Source: Onchidella celtica (Eukaryota; Mollusca; Gastropoda; Systellommatophora; Onchidiidae). Taken from it: DNA of 64,000 bases. Positions 11,931 through 22,344 of the stretch are shown here, in pieces. Position 1 is the first letter of the stretch. Each line of letters starts with the position of its first letter. A model generated the notes under the pieces. That model had not been told where the DNA came from. It saw only the letters and a program-made list of their open reading frames with translations, and did no database searches. Made by a program: the position numbers and the translations under genes. The stretch spans positions 31,684,894 to 31,748,893 of the forward strand of contig OZ007575.1 in assembly GCA_963931925.1 (NCBI GenBank). Direction: 5' to 3'.

Positions 11931-13640
11931 GTGGGGATCCCTTTTTGCGGTCGAAACAAAAAGAAATTCAGCTTACTCAGGCTAGGAGCCTGGAATGTAC
12001 GCACACTACAGGACAACTCAAACAACCCGGAAAGACGCACTGCACTTATTGCCATTGAGCTCAGCAGGTACAACCTGGACATAGTGGCACTCAGTGAGAC
12101 CAGACTCCCCGATAGTGGCCAACTCAAAGAGCTCAGTGGTGGATACACCTTCTTCTGGAAAGGCAAGGGTGCAGTCGAACCGAGACAGCATGGTGTTGGG
12201 TTTGCAATTAAAAATGACCTTGTCAGAAACTTGCAGTCCATGCCAATTGAAATAAATGACAGGCTAATGACACTCAGGATCCCAGTTGGGAAAAGCCAGT
12301 CAGCCACCCTCATTAGCGCATATGCGCCCACCATGACAAACCCAGATGAAGCCAAAGACAAGTTCTATTCTGATCTAGAATCTGTCATATGCTCTGTCCC
12401 GGCAGCTGATAAGCTGATTCTCTTGGGGGACTTCAATGCTAGGGTTGGCTCCGAAATCTCAGCGTGGCCAAATGTTTTGGGCCCTCATGGAGTTGGTTCA
12501 TGCAATAACAATGGGTTGCGCTTATTTACTTTGTGCGCTGAATTTGGCCTGTTCATTACCAACACAAATTTTAGTCTCCCCGTGAGAAACAGAACGTCAT
12601 GGATGCATCCCCGCTCAAAGCATTGGCATCTCATAGACTATGTCATTGTGAGGAAGACTGACAGAAAGGATGTCCTTGTAACAAAGGCGATGTGTGGTGC
12701 CGAGTGTGGAACTCACCACAGACTCATTGTTTGCAAGCTCAGACTAACATTGAGGCGCAATAGACGCCCTCAAGGGAAAGCGCCACCTAAACGCCTAAAT
12801 GTTTCAAAACTCTGCTCAGCTGAGAAACAGAGCGAGCTCTCATCAGAACTCTCCTCAAAATTGGATTGCGTGACTTTTGACCCTGAGAACATTGAACAGA
12901 GCTGGACTGACCTAAATACGACTGTACACTCTTGCGCCAGCAGCACAGTTGGTTTTCCTGTCCGCAAGCACCAGGACTGGTTCAATGATAATGATAATGA
13001 AATCAAAGTGCTCATCAAAGAAAAAAATAGTCTCATCCAAGCTCACTGCAGTGACCCCTCTTCCACAGCAAAAGCTGATGCACTGCGTGCATGTAAGGGT
13101 GTACTCCAGAAGAAGCTGAGGAAAATGAAAAATGACTGGCTTGAAGAGCGAGTAAGAGAAACTCAGAAATATGCCGACACAAACAACACTAGAAAGTTCT
13201 TTGAGAGCCTCCGAGCTGTGTTTGGACCATCCCGCTCTGGCACTACGCCACTTCTTGCGTCAGATGGTTCAACACGCATTGTTGAATTGAATGCCATAGT
13301 TCAGCGTTGGGCAGAACATTTTGGAGGTGTGCTAAATCGGCCATCAAATATAAATACTGAGTCCATTGACCGCCTCCCTCAGACTCCTATTAATGCAGCT
13401 CTTGCCAAGCCATTCACAGCAAATGAGACCCGAACTGCCGCAAATCAGATGTCCTTTAACAAATCACCAGGCGTGGATTCAATTCCTGCTGAGGTGTATG
13501 CCTTCGGTGGAGAAAAGCTTATTGAAAGGTTGACCGAGTTGTTCAATCATATGTTGAAAGCAGGGAAGCTGCCACAGGACTTCAAAGATGCTTCAATCAT
13601 CCCATCTGTACAAAAACAAAGGGGACAGCCAAGTCTGTGA
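11931..13640 (+). CDS. LINE endonuclease and N-terminal reverse transcriptase part (frameshifted)
   Basis: APE-type endonuclease that would nick target DNA, followed by the start of the reverse transcriptase. Visible motifs: AWNVRTL (Asn of motif I), SETRL (catalytic Glu, residue 56), LLGDFNARVG (Asp167/Asn169), HLIDYVIV and THHRLIV near residues 236-260. Reverse transcriptase fingers appear near residue 505 (NKSPGVDSIPAEVY). The frame leaves homology at about 13600 (SIIP), where a run of three C has one base too many, and ends at 13640. The first codon of the listed frame is GTG. The frame is open upstream to 11874 without an ATG, so the true start is unknown. Confidence 0.85.
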   Translation: MGIPFCGRNKKKFSLLRLGAWNVRTLQDNSNNPERRTALIAIELSRYNLDIVALSETRLPDSGQLKELSGGYTFFWKGKGAVEPRQHGVGFAIKNDLVRNLQSMPIEINDRLMTLRIPVGKSQSATLISAYAPTMTNPDEAKDKFYSDLESVICSVPAADKLILLGDFNARVGSEISAWPNVLGPHGVGSCNNNGLRLFTLCAEFGLFITNTNFSLPVRNRTSWMHPRSKHWHLIDYVIVRKTDRKDVLVTKAMCGAECGTHHRLIVCKLRLTLRRNRRPQGKAPPKRLNVSKLCSAEKQSELSSELSSKLDCVTFDPENIEQSWTDLNTTVHSCASSTVGFPVRKHQDWFNDNDNEIKVLIKEKNSLIQAHCSDPSSTAKADALRACKGVLQKKLRKMKNDWLEERVRETQKYADTNNTRKFFESLRAVFGPSRSGTTPLLASDGSTRIVELNAIVQRWAEHFGGVLNRPSNINTESIDRLPQTPINAALAKPFTANETRTAANQMSFNKSPGVDSIPAEVYAFGGEKLIERLTELFNHMLKAGKLPQDFKDASIIPSVQKQRGQPSL

Positions 13641-15159
13641 CAACCATCGGGGAATCTCTCTACTTTCAATTGCTGGCAAAATATTGGCAAGAATGCTTCT
13701 GAATCGCCTTCTTGATCACCTCTCGTCAAATGACTTGCTTCCCGAGAGCCAATGTGGCTTTCGTAAAGAGAGGGGAACGGCGGATATGATTTTTGCTGCC
13801 AGACAAATTCAGGAAAAATGCATGGAACAAAATAAAGCGCTGTATATCACATTTGTTGACCTCACAAAAGCATTTGACACAGTGTGTCGTGAAGGCCTCT
13901 GGAAAATCTTGGCGAAGTTTGGGTGTCCACCCGAATTCATCACAATAGTGCGCCAGTTTCATGATGGCATGCAAGCTGCAGACAAAAGCAACGGCAGTGT
14001 TTCAGAGCCCTTTGCTGTCACAAATGGGGTAAAACAGGGTTGTGTCTTAGCCCCAACTCTGTTCAGCATCATGTTCTCTGCAATGCTACAAGAAGCCTTT
14101 AGCTCTCCTCCTCAAGGGGTAAGCATCAAGTACCGAACTGATGGCAGTCTATTCAACCTCAGGAGACTTCAGGCAAAAACCAAAACCAAAAGTACTCAAG
14201 TCTGTGACCTACTATTTGCTGATGATTGTGCACTTCTGGCACACGATGAGGATAGCATGCAAAACTGTGTTGATAAGTTCTCTAGTGCCTGTGACAAATT
14301 TGGCCTCACAATAAGCACAAAGAAGACGGAAGTGCTCCATCAGCCTACTCCAGACGACAAGTATCCTGTGACCCCAAATATCAAAGTCCATGACAGTCTT
14401 CTGAAGGTGTCGGAGAACTTCACCTATCTTGGCAGTACACTGTCTTCCGCGGCTCGTGTTGATACTGAAATTCTCTCAAGAATCAGCAAAGCCAGCTCTG
14501 CATTTGGCAGGCTTCGAAAGAGCGTATGGGATGTTGCCGGCATTCGCACAGACACTAAGCTGAAAGTGTACAATGTTGTGGTCCTTCCCACCCTACTCTA
14601 TGGGGCTGAAACCTGGACAGTGTACCAATCGCATGCCAGAAAGCTAAATCACTTTCATCTGGCCTGCCTTAGAAAGATCCTAAGGATCAAATGGCAGGAT
14701 AAAATTCCAGACACTGAGGTCCTCAATCGTGCCAAGGAATTGAGCATCTTCGGCCACCTGAAAAAAATTCAGCTACGTTGGGCAGGACATGTTGTCAGAA
14801 TGCCCGACTCCAGACTCCCTAAGCAAATCTTCTTCTCTGAGCTCTCCAATGGAACGAGGAATGTTGGGGCCCCAAAGAGACGTTACAAAGACACTCTCAA
14901 GCAATCACTGAAGGCCTTTGCCATTGATGTGAGTGAGTGGGAAAAGCTCTCGCTTGATCGTGCAAATTGGAGGGCGGCCCTTACCAGAGGCAGCAAAGCA
15001 TGGGAAGCTGACAGAGTCCAGCAGGCTATCAAAAAAAGAGAACGGCGCAAGAAAAGGCCCAGTGGTACTGAACCAACGGAGCACTCTTGTCATTTATGCG
15101 GAAGGGTCTGCAGGGCAAAAATAGGACTTATCAGTCACATGAGAAGCCATAAGTCATGA
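13588..15159 (+). CDS. LINE reverse transcriptase with C-terminal C2H2 zinc finger (downstream part)
   Basis: This is the same protein resumed in the +1 frame. True homology begins at HLYKNKGD (about 13603), so the first five residues are spurious. Motifs: NHRGISLL, motif A FVDLTKAFDTV (Asp91), motif B GVKQGCVLAPTLF, motif C FADD (Asp212/213), then YLGSTLSS and WAGHVVRM of the thumb and connection region. The last 25 residues contain CHLCGRVC...HMRSH (Cys501, Cys504, His517, His521), a C2H2 finger likely used in nucleic-acid binding. The product would reverse-transcribe the element RNA at the nicked target. Confidence 0.88.
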   Translation: MLQSSHLYKNKGDSQVCDNHRGISLLSIAGKILARMLLNRLLDHLSSNDLLPESQCGFRKERGTADMIFAARQIQEKCMEQNKALYITFVDLTKAFDTVCREGLWKILAKFGCPPEFITIVRQFHDGMQAADKSNGSVSEPFAVTNGVKQGCVLAPTLFSIMFSAMLQEAFSSPPQGVSIKYRTDGSLFNLRRLQAKTKTKSTQVCDLLFADDCALLAHDEDSMQNCVDKFSSACDKFGLTISTKKTEVLHQPTPDDKYPVTPNIKVHDSLLKVSENFTYLGSTLSSAARVDTEILSRISKASSAFGRLRKSVWDVAGIRTDTKLKVYNVVVLPTLLYGAETWTVYQSHARKLNHFHLACLRKILRIKWQDKIPDTEVLNRAKELSIFGHLKKIQLRWAGHVVRMPDSRLPKQIFFSELSNGTRNVGAPKRRYKDTLKQSLKAFAIDVSEWEKLSLDRANWRAALTRGSKAWEADRVQQAIKKRERRKKRPSGTEPTEHSCHLCGRVCRAKIGLISHMRSHKS

Positions 15160-15309
15160 AAGAACAGTCTTTCCATTCTGTCCTCTGTGTCCTTTAGTTC
15201 TCTTTATTGTCCGTGTGTTGAAATTCTCAACAATTTCTGTTCTTTATTCCTCTGGTGTTGTTAAGGTCATCATCATACCTGATGGACGAACTATTATTAT
15301 TACATTTAC

Positions 15310-15649
15310 ATTACATTTTAAAAATAACTGCACTAGTTGGCCTGTTGACTCGGAGAATATGCAGATGTGATATTTAAAGTTTATTTTCAACCAACTTTGT
15401 GTAAAGAGAAAAGAAAGAACAGAGGGAGGAGAAAGACGAAATTTCCGATCATTGTTTTCGATCCTACGTGAAAAAGATGCATTTCCTTCTTTGTTTTTTA
15501 CGCGGTTAAAAAAATTGTAAATATTTATTAATAAAGGCGGAATTTTGTCCAAAAATGAATGTGTCCACGTAATTTATCGTCAAGAATAGAAGCAGTATAC
15601 AAAGTTCTGGAGCTTTTGGTCACTTGCTCGCGAAGTTTTAGTTGCTTAC
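15310..15649. repeat. Dispersed repeat D, left part (interrupted by solo LTR 2)
   Basis: Matches 59490-59755: GCAGATGTGAT, TTTGTGTAAAG, ACGTAATTTATCGTCAAGAA, AGCAGTATACAAAGTT and GAAGTTTTAGTTGCTTAC. It continues after the LTR at 16887-16945 (CTTACACGTTGACCC, GTTATAG). Confidence 0.7.
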
Positions 15650-16886
15650 TGTCAAGAATAGATTTAATTCATAAATGTTTCCACTGACTAAATTTTTGGG
15701 AGAGAGCAGTGAGTAATTTTTACAAACGTAATTATTGTGCGAGCCAGCATAACTTGGTCTCGTAAACAATTTGTTTTGAACAGTTTTTTTTATAATAGAT
15801 AGACAGAAGGTGTGGGGAAGGATAGACGGACAGCGTAGGTGTGCATGGCTGAGCACTTTTTATATCTCGTGTTTTGAACTAGGTTTAGTAAAGAGGGAAG
15901 GGGTGAGTAGGAATTAAATGTTATTGAGATGTCTGTTGACGTACAGAAAATACCGTGATCCAGAGTAAAAGCTCGGGGTTTTGAACATGTTAAGAATTTA
16001 TTGCTATAAAATTACATTTTATTGTCTTGGGTGATTCGACCTTTGATGTCGACCCAAGGTCGTTGCGTAGGGCTGTTACTTAAAATAACTCAGTTCGGCA
16101 GCTGAGCTAGAAGTGGTTGCACCAATCACAATCCAGGAATTAGACGGTAAGCTGCAGATGCAGACCAGTATTTAAGGCCATACAGAACTTAGTTCTGGGC
16201 CACATGTAGACAATCCATTTACGAGGTGGTCGGCGATAGTCCTCAGCCAGATGAGAGACATAGAGACGCAGTTGAGCAGTCCATTGTGAGGAGCCTGATT
16301 TAAAGCTCCAGAGCCTAAGCTACTTGGTTTGATATAAACCCACAGCGTTTACATCCAGCGCTCTCACTCCCAGTGAGGGCCGCATGGTGAGAGTCCATAC
16401 TAATTTGTAATGATGAAAGTGAACCGTTCTACTTACTTTTGAAGACAGTTTCAGAGCTACCGCCAGACAACGCATGGTTGTACAAGCATTCTCCATGGCG
16501 TGTCTAGAGGAAATGTCCATATCATAACATGTCTCATTGAATTAATAGAATTTAAACTGTTATATCCGTCGCCACGTGCGCGGATTCTATTTGGCATATA
16601 ACTCATATGACCTGCAAGTAGTTAGATTGAATACGTTAGTCTTTATAGAAAGCTGTAGTTTCATTAGTTAGATTCAGTTGCCTTTGAATTGATATTTATA
16701 TTTATAATTATATTTGTTACATTAATTCCTGTAATTAAACTGCCCTACAGTTCTGCTAAAACTCAAAGCAATTGATTTATTTAGTTTTTAGAGTGCAAGT
16801 ATTTTTTTTTGTGTGTTCGTCGATTGTGGGAGCGGACCTCGAAAGAGTGTCAGTCGAAATATCCCCATCTAACCCACATCGCGACA
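15650..16886 (+). mobile_element. Solo LTR 2 (1237 bp, TSD CTTAC)
   Basis: It begins TGTCAAGAATAG and ends CATCGCGACA, with CTTAC at 15645-15649 and 16887-16891. The flanks join into a repeat also found uninterrupted at about 59580-59790, which gives an empty-site comparison. A TATA-like GTATTTAAGG near 16170 and AT-rich sequence with ATTAAA near 16735 suggest plus orientation. Interior ORFs are short and featureless. Confidence 0.75.
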
Positions 16887-16984
16887 CTTACACGTTGACC
16901 CTCCAGCTCCGTTATAGCATGAGGATGATAATTTCGTTTCAATGTATTACATTGTATTTGTATTTGATATTGTAGTTTCTGTGC

Positions 16985-17048
16985 AGTTTCTAAATCAGAT
17001 TTCCTTCGGGATCAATAAAGTATTCTATTCTATTCTAGTCTAGTCTCT
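16985..17048 (+). repeat. Retroposon 3' tail with TATTC microsatellite
   Basis: TTTCCTTCGGGATCAATAAA followed by GTATTCTATTCTATTCTAG. 'GGGATCAATAAAGT plus short repeat' is a familiar 3' end of LINE/SINE elements in aquatic animals. Confidence 0.5.
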
Positions 17049-18295
17049 TAAACTTTTGAGTGCGTAGAGTGCGTATCACCATGAATCAAGTAGACCGTCC
17101 TGATAAACATTCTAAATATCAGATTTTTAAATCTATCGATTGCCATACATCACAGGTGCAGTGTGGGAGTTTCCTTTATATGCAACACCTACTGCACCCA
17201 GAAGGTTAACAAATTCAACAACTGACGGTGCAATGTCGGACAGGGTGAAGTACACGTAGTCCGCTCTATCTGAAGGCCTACAGTATTTCCTCTCTGAAAT
17301 CCCCAGATCCCCAAATCACCCACCCCCGGTTTTAGAACCACTGACACTGGAGCAGTATCTGGGGAGTGAGAGGAGCAGCCTGTCCTGGTTCACTATCAAA
17401 CTGCGCCATGTCCGGGAATGTCCTTGAGAAATAAACAAATAAACCACAATGCACGCGCCTTTTTGAACTTTCCAAACAATATTAATGAAACGCCCGATGT
17501 CAAAAACCTTATCTCTTCTCTGGCTCCTGTCCATCTCTCCATCCCCACCCTACCGTACCCTTCCATCGGGAATTTCCCTGACCTGAGGCCAACCATAAAC
17601 AATGTACGCTGGATTTGAATGGTTATTATTTACCCATTGCCACCCCACCCCCACCCCTTAATTTAGCTTCCCTAGGCGTAAGGGGTGTGTAGGCGGATGA
17701 GTCAATTTGCCTGAAACCTTACCTTACTTAGAGTTAATTATTTGTTAATCTTTCAGCTTTCTGTGTCGGGTTTTTTTCCTCTTGCTTTGCCCGAAACTTC
17801 ACCCGCCCCTGGCTCATGCGGCCAAGCCCCCCCCCCACCCCCTCCCCAAATTTTATCGGACCATTACTTCTCGTCTTCTTCTTTCGTTCACCAATCTAAA
17901 TCTGCAGATTATATTTTTGTTCTTTTAAGAAAATCTACGGTTTTCTACAGTTCTGGTAGAGCACCATAGAGTTTGAATCGGACCATTACAATTACATTAC
18001 AGTGTCTCTCATTAAATCCTACCTTTGTTGACTTTACCAGTAAGTCAGAGATTCACTGTGCCCACTCTGCATATCTTGGTCTGTGCACGGTAACAATTGT
18101 TGCTGTTGTTGTTTATTTGTTTGTTTCGTTGTTTAGGGAGTTGGCTAGTTACTAGGTCTCAGACAATGATTTCACAGAGCTTTTGATAACATTTGGAAGG
18201 GGGATCGTTAGAATAAATAAGGCGCACAGCTTTTAGACAGGCATCCGTTTCATCTCTAGAATGGCCCCGCAATGGCGACAAAAACATTCATGTAA
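17049..18295. other. No gene recognised
   Basis: Includes a C-rich tract (17826-17843). ORFs overlap on both strands without recognisable motifs. Confidence 0.55.
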
Positions 18296-18908
18296 TAATA
18301 ATAATAATAATAATGTATAGCATTTATATAGCGCATATCCATTTAAAATGCTCTATGCGCTTTACAGAAACAACATGTCAACCACAGAGCAGAATGGAGC
18401 TGCCTGCGAAGCGCTCAACACACTGCACTGCTTCTTTCTCTCTCCCTGTCTCGCTCACTCTCTCTCTCTATCTCAGAGCAAATTGTAACGCAGCCTGTTA
18501 GGCGCAGTTCACAACTCACAACAGTTCGCACTCACAGCAGTTCACAACTCACATCAGTTCACAACACACAACTCAAATAATATTTGAATATTTATTAATA
18601 ACAATATATATTTAATAATGAATAATAAATTTTGTTGCTGCTGGTGGGGAAGGGGGGATGATATGGATAAATTTTAATCTATTAATTTCAATTTTCAATT
18701 TTGCCCGGGCAGCGGCCTTTCGGCCTGCTCTTTACGATTTCCAACTGCCAAGGTATCTTTAACGTGCGCAACGTGCACACGGGCCCTCCGAATTTTTTCG
18801 TCCTTATCCGAGAAGACAAGGTACTCGAGCTTACCCCCCAATAGGACCAGGGACTTGAAAATATGAGAAAAATTCAATTTCCAACATGCCTGCACTGCCC
18901 GGGCAGTA
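18296..18908 (-). mobile_element. SINE-like repeat, long copy (minus orientation)
   Basis: Reverse-oriented counterpart of 4345-4935. It starts with an AAT tract and TTTATATAGCGCATATCC, and ends in GCCTGCACTGCCCGGGCAG. The two copies are about 13.4 kb apart in inverted orientation and share most of about 550 bp. Confidence 0.7.
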
Positions 18909-19774
18909 AAGGACTAACTTGCCCGGAGATGGGGGTGGGGGGGGGGGGGTCTGCCTCCTTCTGACCTCCTCCACCCCCCGCCCTGCTCACAGATGCTTCT
19001 AAAGTCGAACATCCTTGCTGTGTGCCTCAAATGGAACTTTTCCCTAACTTTTTCTACTTCATTTTTGTTATGTTTCCCAACATCCATCAGAAGAAGGATT
19101 TCCCATTGGTCCAGAGTCATCTGTCATATTTTTATTGTTATATTTTTATTACTATTATTATCACTAATAGTAGCAGTATTGTTATTTCACAAGAAGTAGG
19201 TCTATTTCCCTCTTACCGCTGTTGTCTGAATCAATCTTTTGAGGGAAGGTAATTGCATGCAGTTCATGAGACATCTGAATCGACACAAAGATCTTGATCA
19301 CCTTGCTATAACTGGATAAATAGAGGGCAAGAAAAAGCAGAGGTAGACAAAGAATAACATATTATTATCTAGAGAGTTTGAACAGATGGGCGACAGGAAA
19401 AAACCAGTACAATATTGGCCTTTTTGAAAGCATCCGAGCGGAGGAATGAGTGTCGAACCATGATCGTCGATATCTGTTCCAGATCCTACACTTGAAGAAG
19501 AAGAAGGTCTATTTTGATATAATATTTCAAATGTCATCGAATTTGGCAGTATTGAAAAAAATCAATTAAATAAAATAAGATTTTAAAAATGTATAATAAA
19601 TAATAATAGATAATAAATATTACAATACTATAAATTATATTATACAATAATATACTATAACAATTATAAAGTGTGATAAGTATATTATAATTATAGTAAA
19701 TACAAAGTACAAACAAAATATAAATATATAATAAAATATGACAGGTGGAACCAAATAATAATATCAGACAATGT
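18909..19774. other. No gene recognised
   Basis: A G-run at 18936-18949, then a strongly AT-rich stretch (19535-19760) giving a Tyr/Ile-rich spurious ORF. Confidence 0.55.
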
Positions 19775-20010
19775 CCAATAGCCATCGTGTGCACTTTACA
19801 ATTGGGTGGAGATCAAGTTGTGAATTGCCCAATGGCTGTTGGAAAACAATGTAACAGCTTCCCACTGGTGTAACACACAACTTGATCTCCAACCAGCTGT
19901 AAAGTGTACGCGGTGACTGTTGGATGCTGTCTTGCTAAAGGTTTTTCCATTGGTTTTACCACTCACAGCCCGACCTCCAGCCGGCTGTAGAATGTACACG
20001 ATGGTTGTCG
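19775..20010. repeat. Compound inverted repeat
   Basis: A left block (CATCGTGTGCACTTTACAAT ... GAGATCAAGTTGTG) is inverted twice downstream: CACAACTTGATCTCC then CAGCTGTAAAGTGTAC near 19872-19910, and again more weakly as GACCTCCAGCCGGCTGTAGA and GTACACGATGG near 19970-20005. It looks like a MITE with a duplicated right end. Confidence 0.55.
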
Positions 20011-20390
20011 AGTTCCGTACGCCCCTGGCACTTTGTTTATCCCTTTCCCTAAACCAAAGCTTAGTCCTGAATTATTTCTATTTCCCCTTAAGTCCTGTCC
20101 TCAGCCCTAAAATTATTCTTATCAAACATGCCCCTAACCAGTCCGTAAACCCGTCCGTCAGCTCAGGATAACCGGATATGGGCATCCTGCCGTGTTGCAA
20201 TTACCAGGCAAAATAAAACATGAAACAGAAAGAATTTGCCCAGACCAACGAGAAGATCATGATGTCCTTCTTCTGGAGGTTTTTGGTTTTGAGACAAATG
20301 GGGAAGAAGACAATTATGAAATTTTTTTTATTAAAAACGCGGCTACGAACACAGAAATAACTGTCAGAGAACAGCGACTAATCAGTGGTG

Positions 20391-20429
20391 TTACAACCCG
20401 TAGAAGACATGAAATATCTTCTACGAGTT
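20391..20429. repeat. Short hairpin, 15-bp stem
   Basis: ACAACCCGTAGAAGA and TCTTCTACGAGTTGT flank a 9-nt loop with one mismatch. It lies at the end of an 85-codon plus ORF (20192-20449) of no recognised family. Confidence 0.45.
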
Positions 20430-20618
20430 GTGACAGTAAGTCTAAGTAAGTGCGCGATGTCTCTCTTTCTCTCTTAGTGATAGATGAATGTTCATATAAT
20501 CACAACAAACAAACAAACAAACAAACAAACACGTAAACTAACCTGTTGACGCCCCAGAACAAAACAAAAAAAAAATTCAACAAACGATCGAACTCCCAGC
20601 GACACACGCACACACTTG

Positions 20619-21707
20619 TGTCACGATCACGTGCGTGAAGATGGTCACGACCACGTGTGTGATGAGTACCTAACTTATTTACCTTTCAAACCCAGCTAAC
20701 AAGCCAAGCAAGCAGACCAGCGATCAACGGACACATGGAGTGAGATTTAAATTAAACGATATTTAATTATAAATGCATGACAAAACTTATGTCAAAACAT
20801 TCAACTCATGATAATCACATACATAATCACAAAAACAGAGATATTTCAAATTTACTCTTGGGGATCATGGCTATTCTCTATTCCCCGTTTCACATCTAGA
20901 TCTAACCCCTCTGTCCATAAACTTAATTACGTATACTTAATAGTCTCTGTCAACAGCTGCCCTCCTCGTTGATGCAGTTTCACGTCTCCAAAGTTCACAC
21001 GATCCTTTCTAGATCTCTAACTTCGACGATAAAAGGGGAAACAGACGCCCCTGGCTTCTCACAAATCAGAACACACAGTTCACACCCGCCATCGTAGATT
21101 ACTAGCTCCTTGAGGGGTTCTCATCATCCCGTCCTCAGGACTCTTCAACTTCTGCAAACACACAGCACACCGACGGTTCACACCCGCCATCGTAAATCAC
21201 GAGCTCCTGAAGGGTTCCCATCCTATCATCAGGACTCCTCAACTTCTGGTCCCCATGGCACGACCTTCCACTTGTCGCCCGGACCGATAAATTCTTCTTA
21301 TTGGGAAATAAATGTGAACATCATGGATCCCTCACACACCTAACACTTCTGGTCCCCACTGGCACGACCTTCCGCTTGTCGCCCGGACCGATAAATTCTG
21401 CGTCTTCCTTTAGGAATGAATAACTTGGGAACCACGTGTGTCGAGCTTCTCATACTCCCGAGGCCTTTGCACACGCGACTAGTTTAAAGCGAGTCGTGTG
21501 TATCTATTCACGCTCGTCAACAATGTTAAAAACCGTGTTTTCCCCTGCTCAGCTCACCCCCCTAGACTCGTGGCGCACAAGGCCACCGACCTTCCTCGTG
21601 ATAGTAATCTTTCATACTAGTCAACAACTTAAAAACTCCCCTTCTCCCCTACTAAGTTTACCCCCTCTATACTCGTGGCGTACAAGTCATCAACCTTAAT
21701 CGTGACA
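20619..21707. mobile_element. Probable solo LTR 3 (1089 bp, TSD CTTG)
   Basis: It begins TGTCACGATCACG and ends TAATCGTGACA (inverted TGTCACGAT/ATCGTGACA ends). It is flanked by CTTG at 20615-20618 and 21708-21711. Internally it carries diverged tandem duplications: CACACCCGCCATCGTA at about 21083 and 21180, TGTCGCCCGGACCGATAAAT at about 21274 and 21378, and CTCGTGGCG at about 21568 and 21673. The AT-rich zone sits near its plus-strand start, so a minus orientation is possible. Confidence 0.65.
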
Positions 21708-21779
21708 CTTGCAAGACAAGTCCAACAAGTCCGCCCGACAAGTCCGACCAAATACTCAAATATTTATATCACATACACA

Positions 21780-22110
21780 CCCACTTACATACACACACAG
21801 AGAGGCCGGGGTGGTGCAAGAGAGAAAGGAGGAGGCGGAGACTGGATAAGGAAACGGAGGAGACAGGGAGAAAGAGGGGGCGGAGGTGGAGGGGGGGGGG
21901 AGAGAAAGATAAAGAGACACACAGACATTACAGACACAATGAGAGAGAGGCAGAGATTAGAGAGAGACATCGCGAGAATAGGAAGAGGCGGGGACGTAGA
22001 GAAAGAGAGATGAGCTGAGAGGCAGAGAGAGAGACAGAGAGAGAGACCGAGAAAAAGAGAGACACCCCGACAGACGACAGATACATACACACACCCACAC
22101 AAATAACGTA
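21780..22110. repeat. CA and GA-rich track
   Basis: ACACAC-rich start, then GAGAGAGGCAGAGA-type purine track with a G-run at 21891-21900, ending ACACACACCCACAC. It separates solo LTR 3 from the 44-bp array. Confidence 0.85.
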
Positions 22111-22344
22111 TACAGCCTACTATTTTAAACGCCTCCTTTTCACCCATTAAAATTGCAACTTTTATTAGTGTTAGGATAAATACTAATTACGTGCAATTGG
22201 TCAAAGATAACTTAAAGCAAATCCTCAATTCATGACCTTTCCAGTGCATGAACTAGATCTAAAATCAGGACACAAACACATATACACACACCATACACAC
22301 ACATTCAATTAACGCATAAAGCCAGATATTTTAGACGCCCCTTT

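Larger units (their letters stand above)
11007..15313 (+). mobile_element. Near full-length non-LTR retrotransposon (LINE) with 18-bp target duplication
   Basis: The 18-mer ATTATTACATTTACATTA occurs at 11007-11024 and again at 15296-15313, directly flanking the element, as expected for target-primed insertion. Between them lie a roughly 0.9-kb 5' leader (11025-11930), an apurinic-type endonuclease plus reverse transcriptase reading frame (11931-15159), and a short 3' UTR ending in GGTCATCATC...GATGGACGAAC and ATT repeats. About 4.27 kb long. One frameshift near 13600 disables the ORF; otherwise coding is intact, suggesting a young copy. The clade is uncertain (RTE/CR1-like with a terminal zinc finger). 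Confidence 0.88.

Noticed and set aside
21785..22147. Leu/Ser/Cys-rich 120-codon ORF resembling a membrane protein
   Set aside because: It is the translation of a GA/CA-rich low-complexity track.
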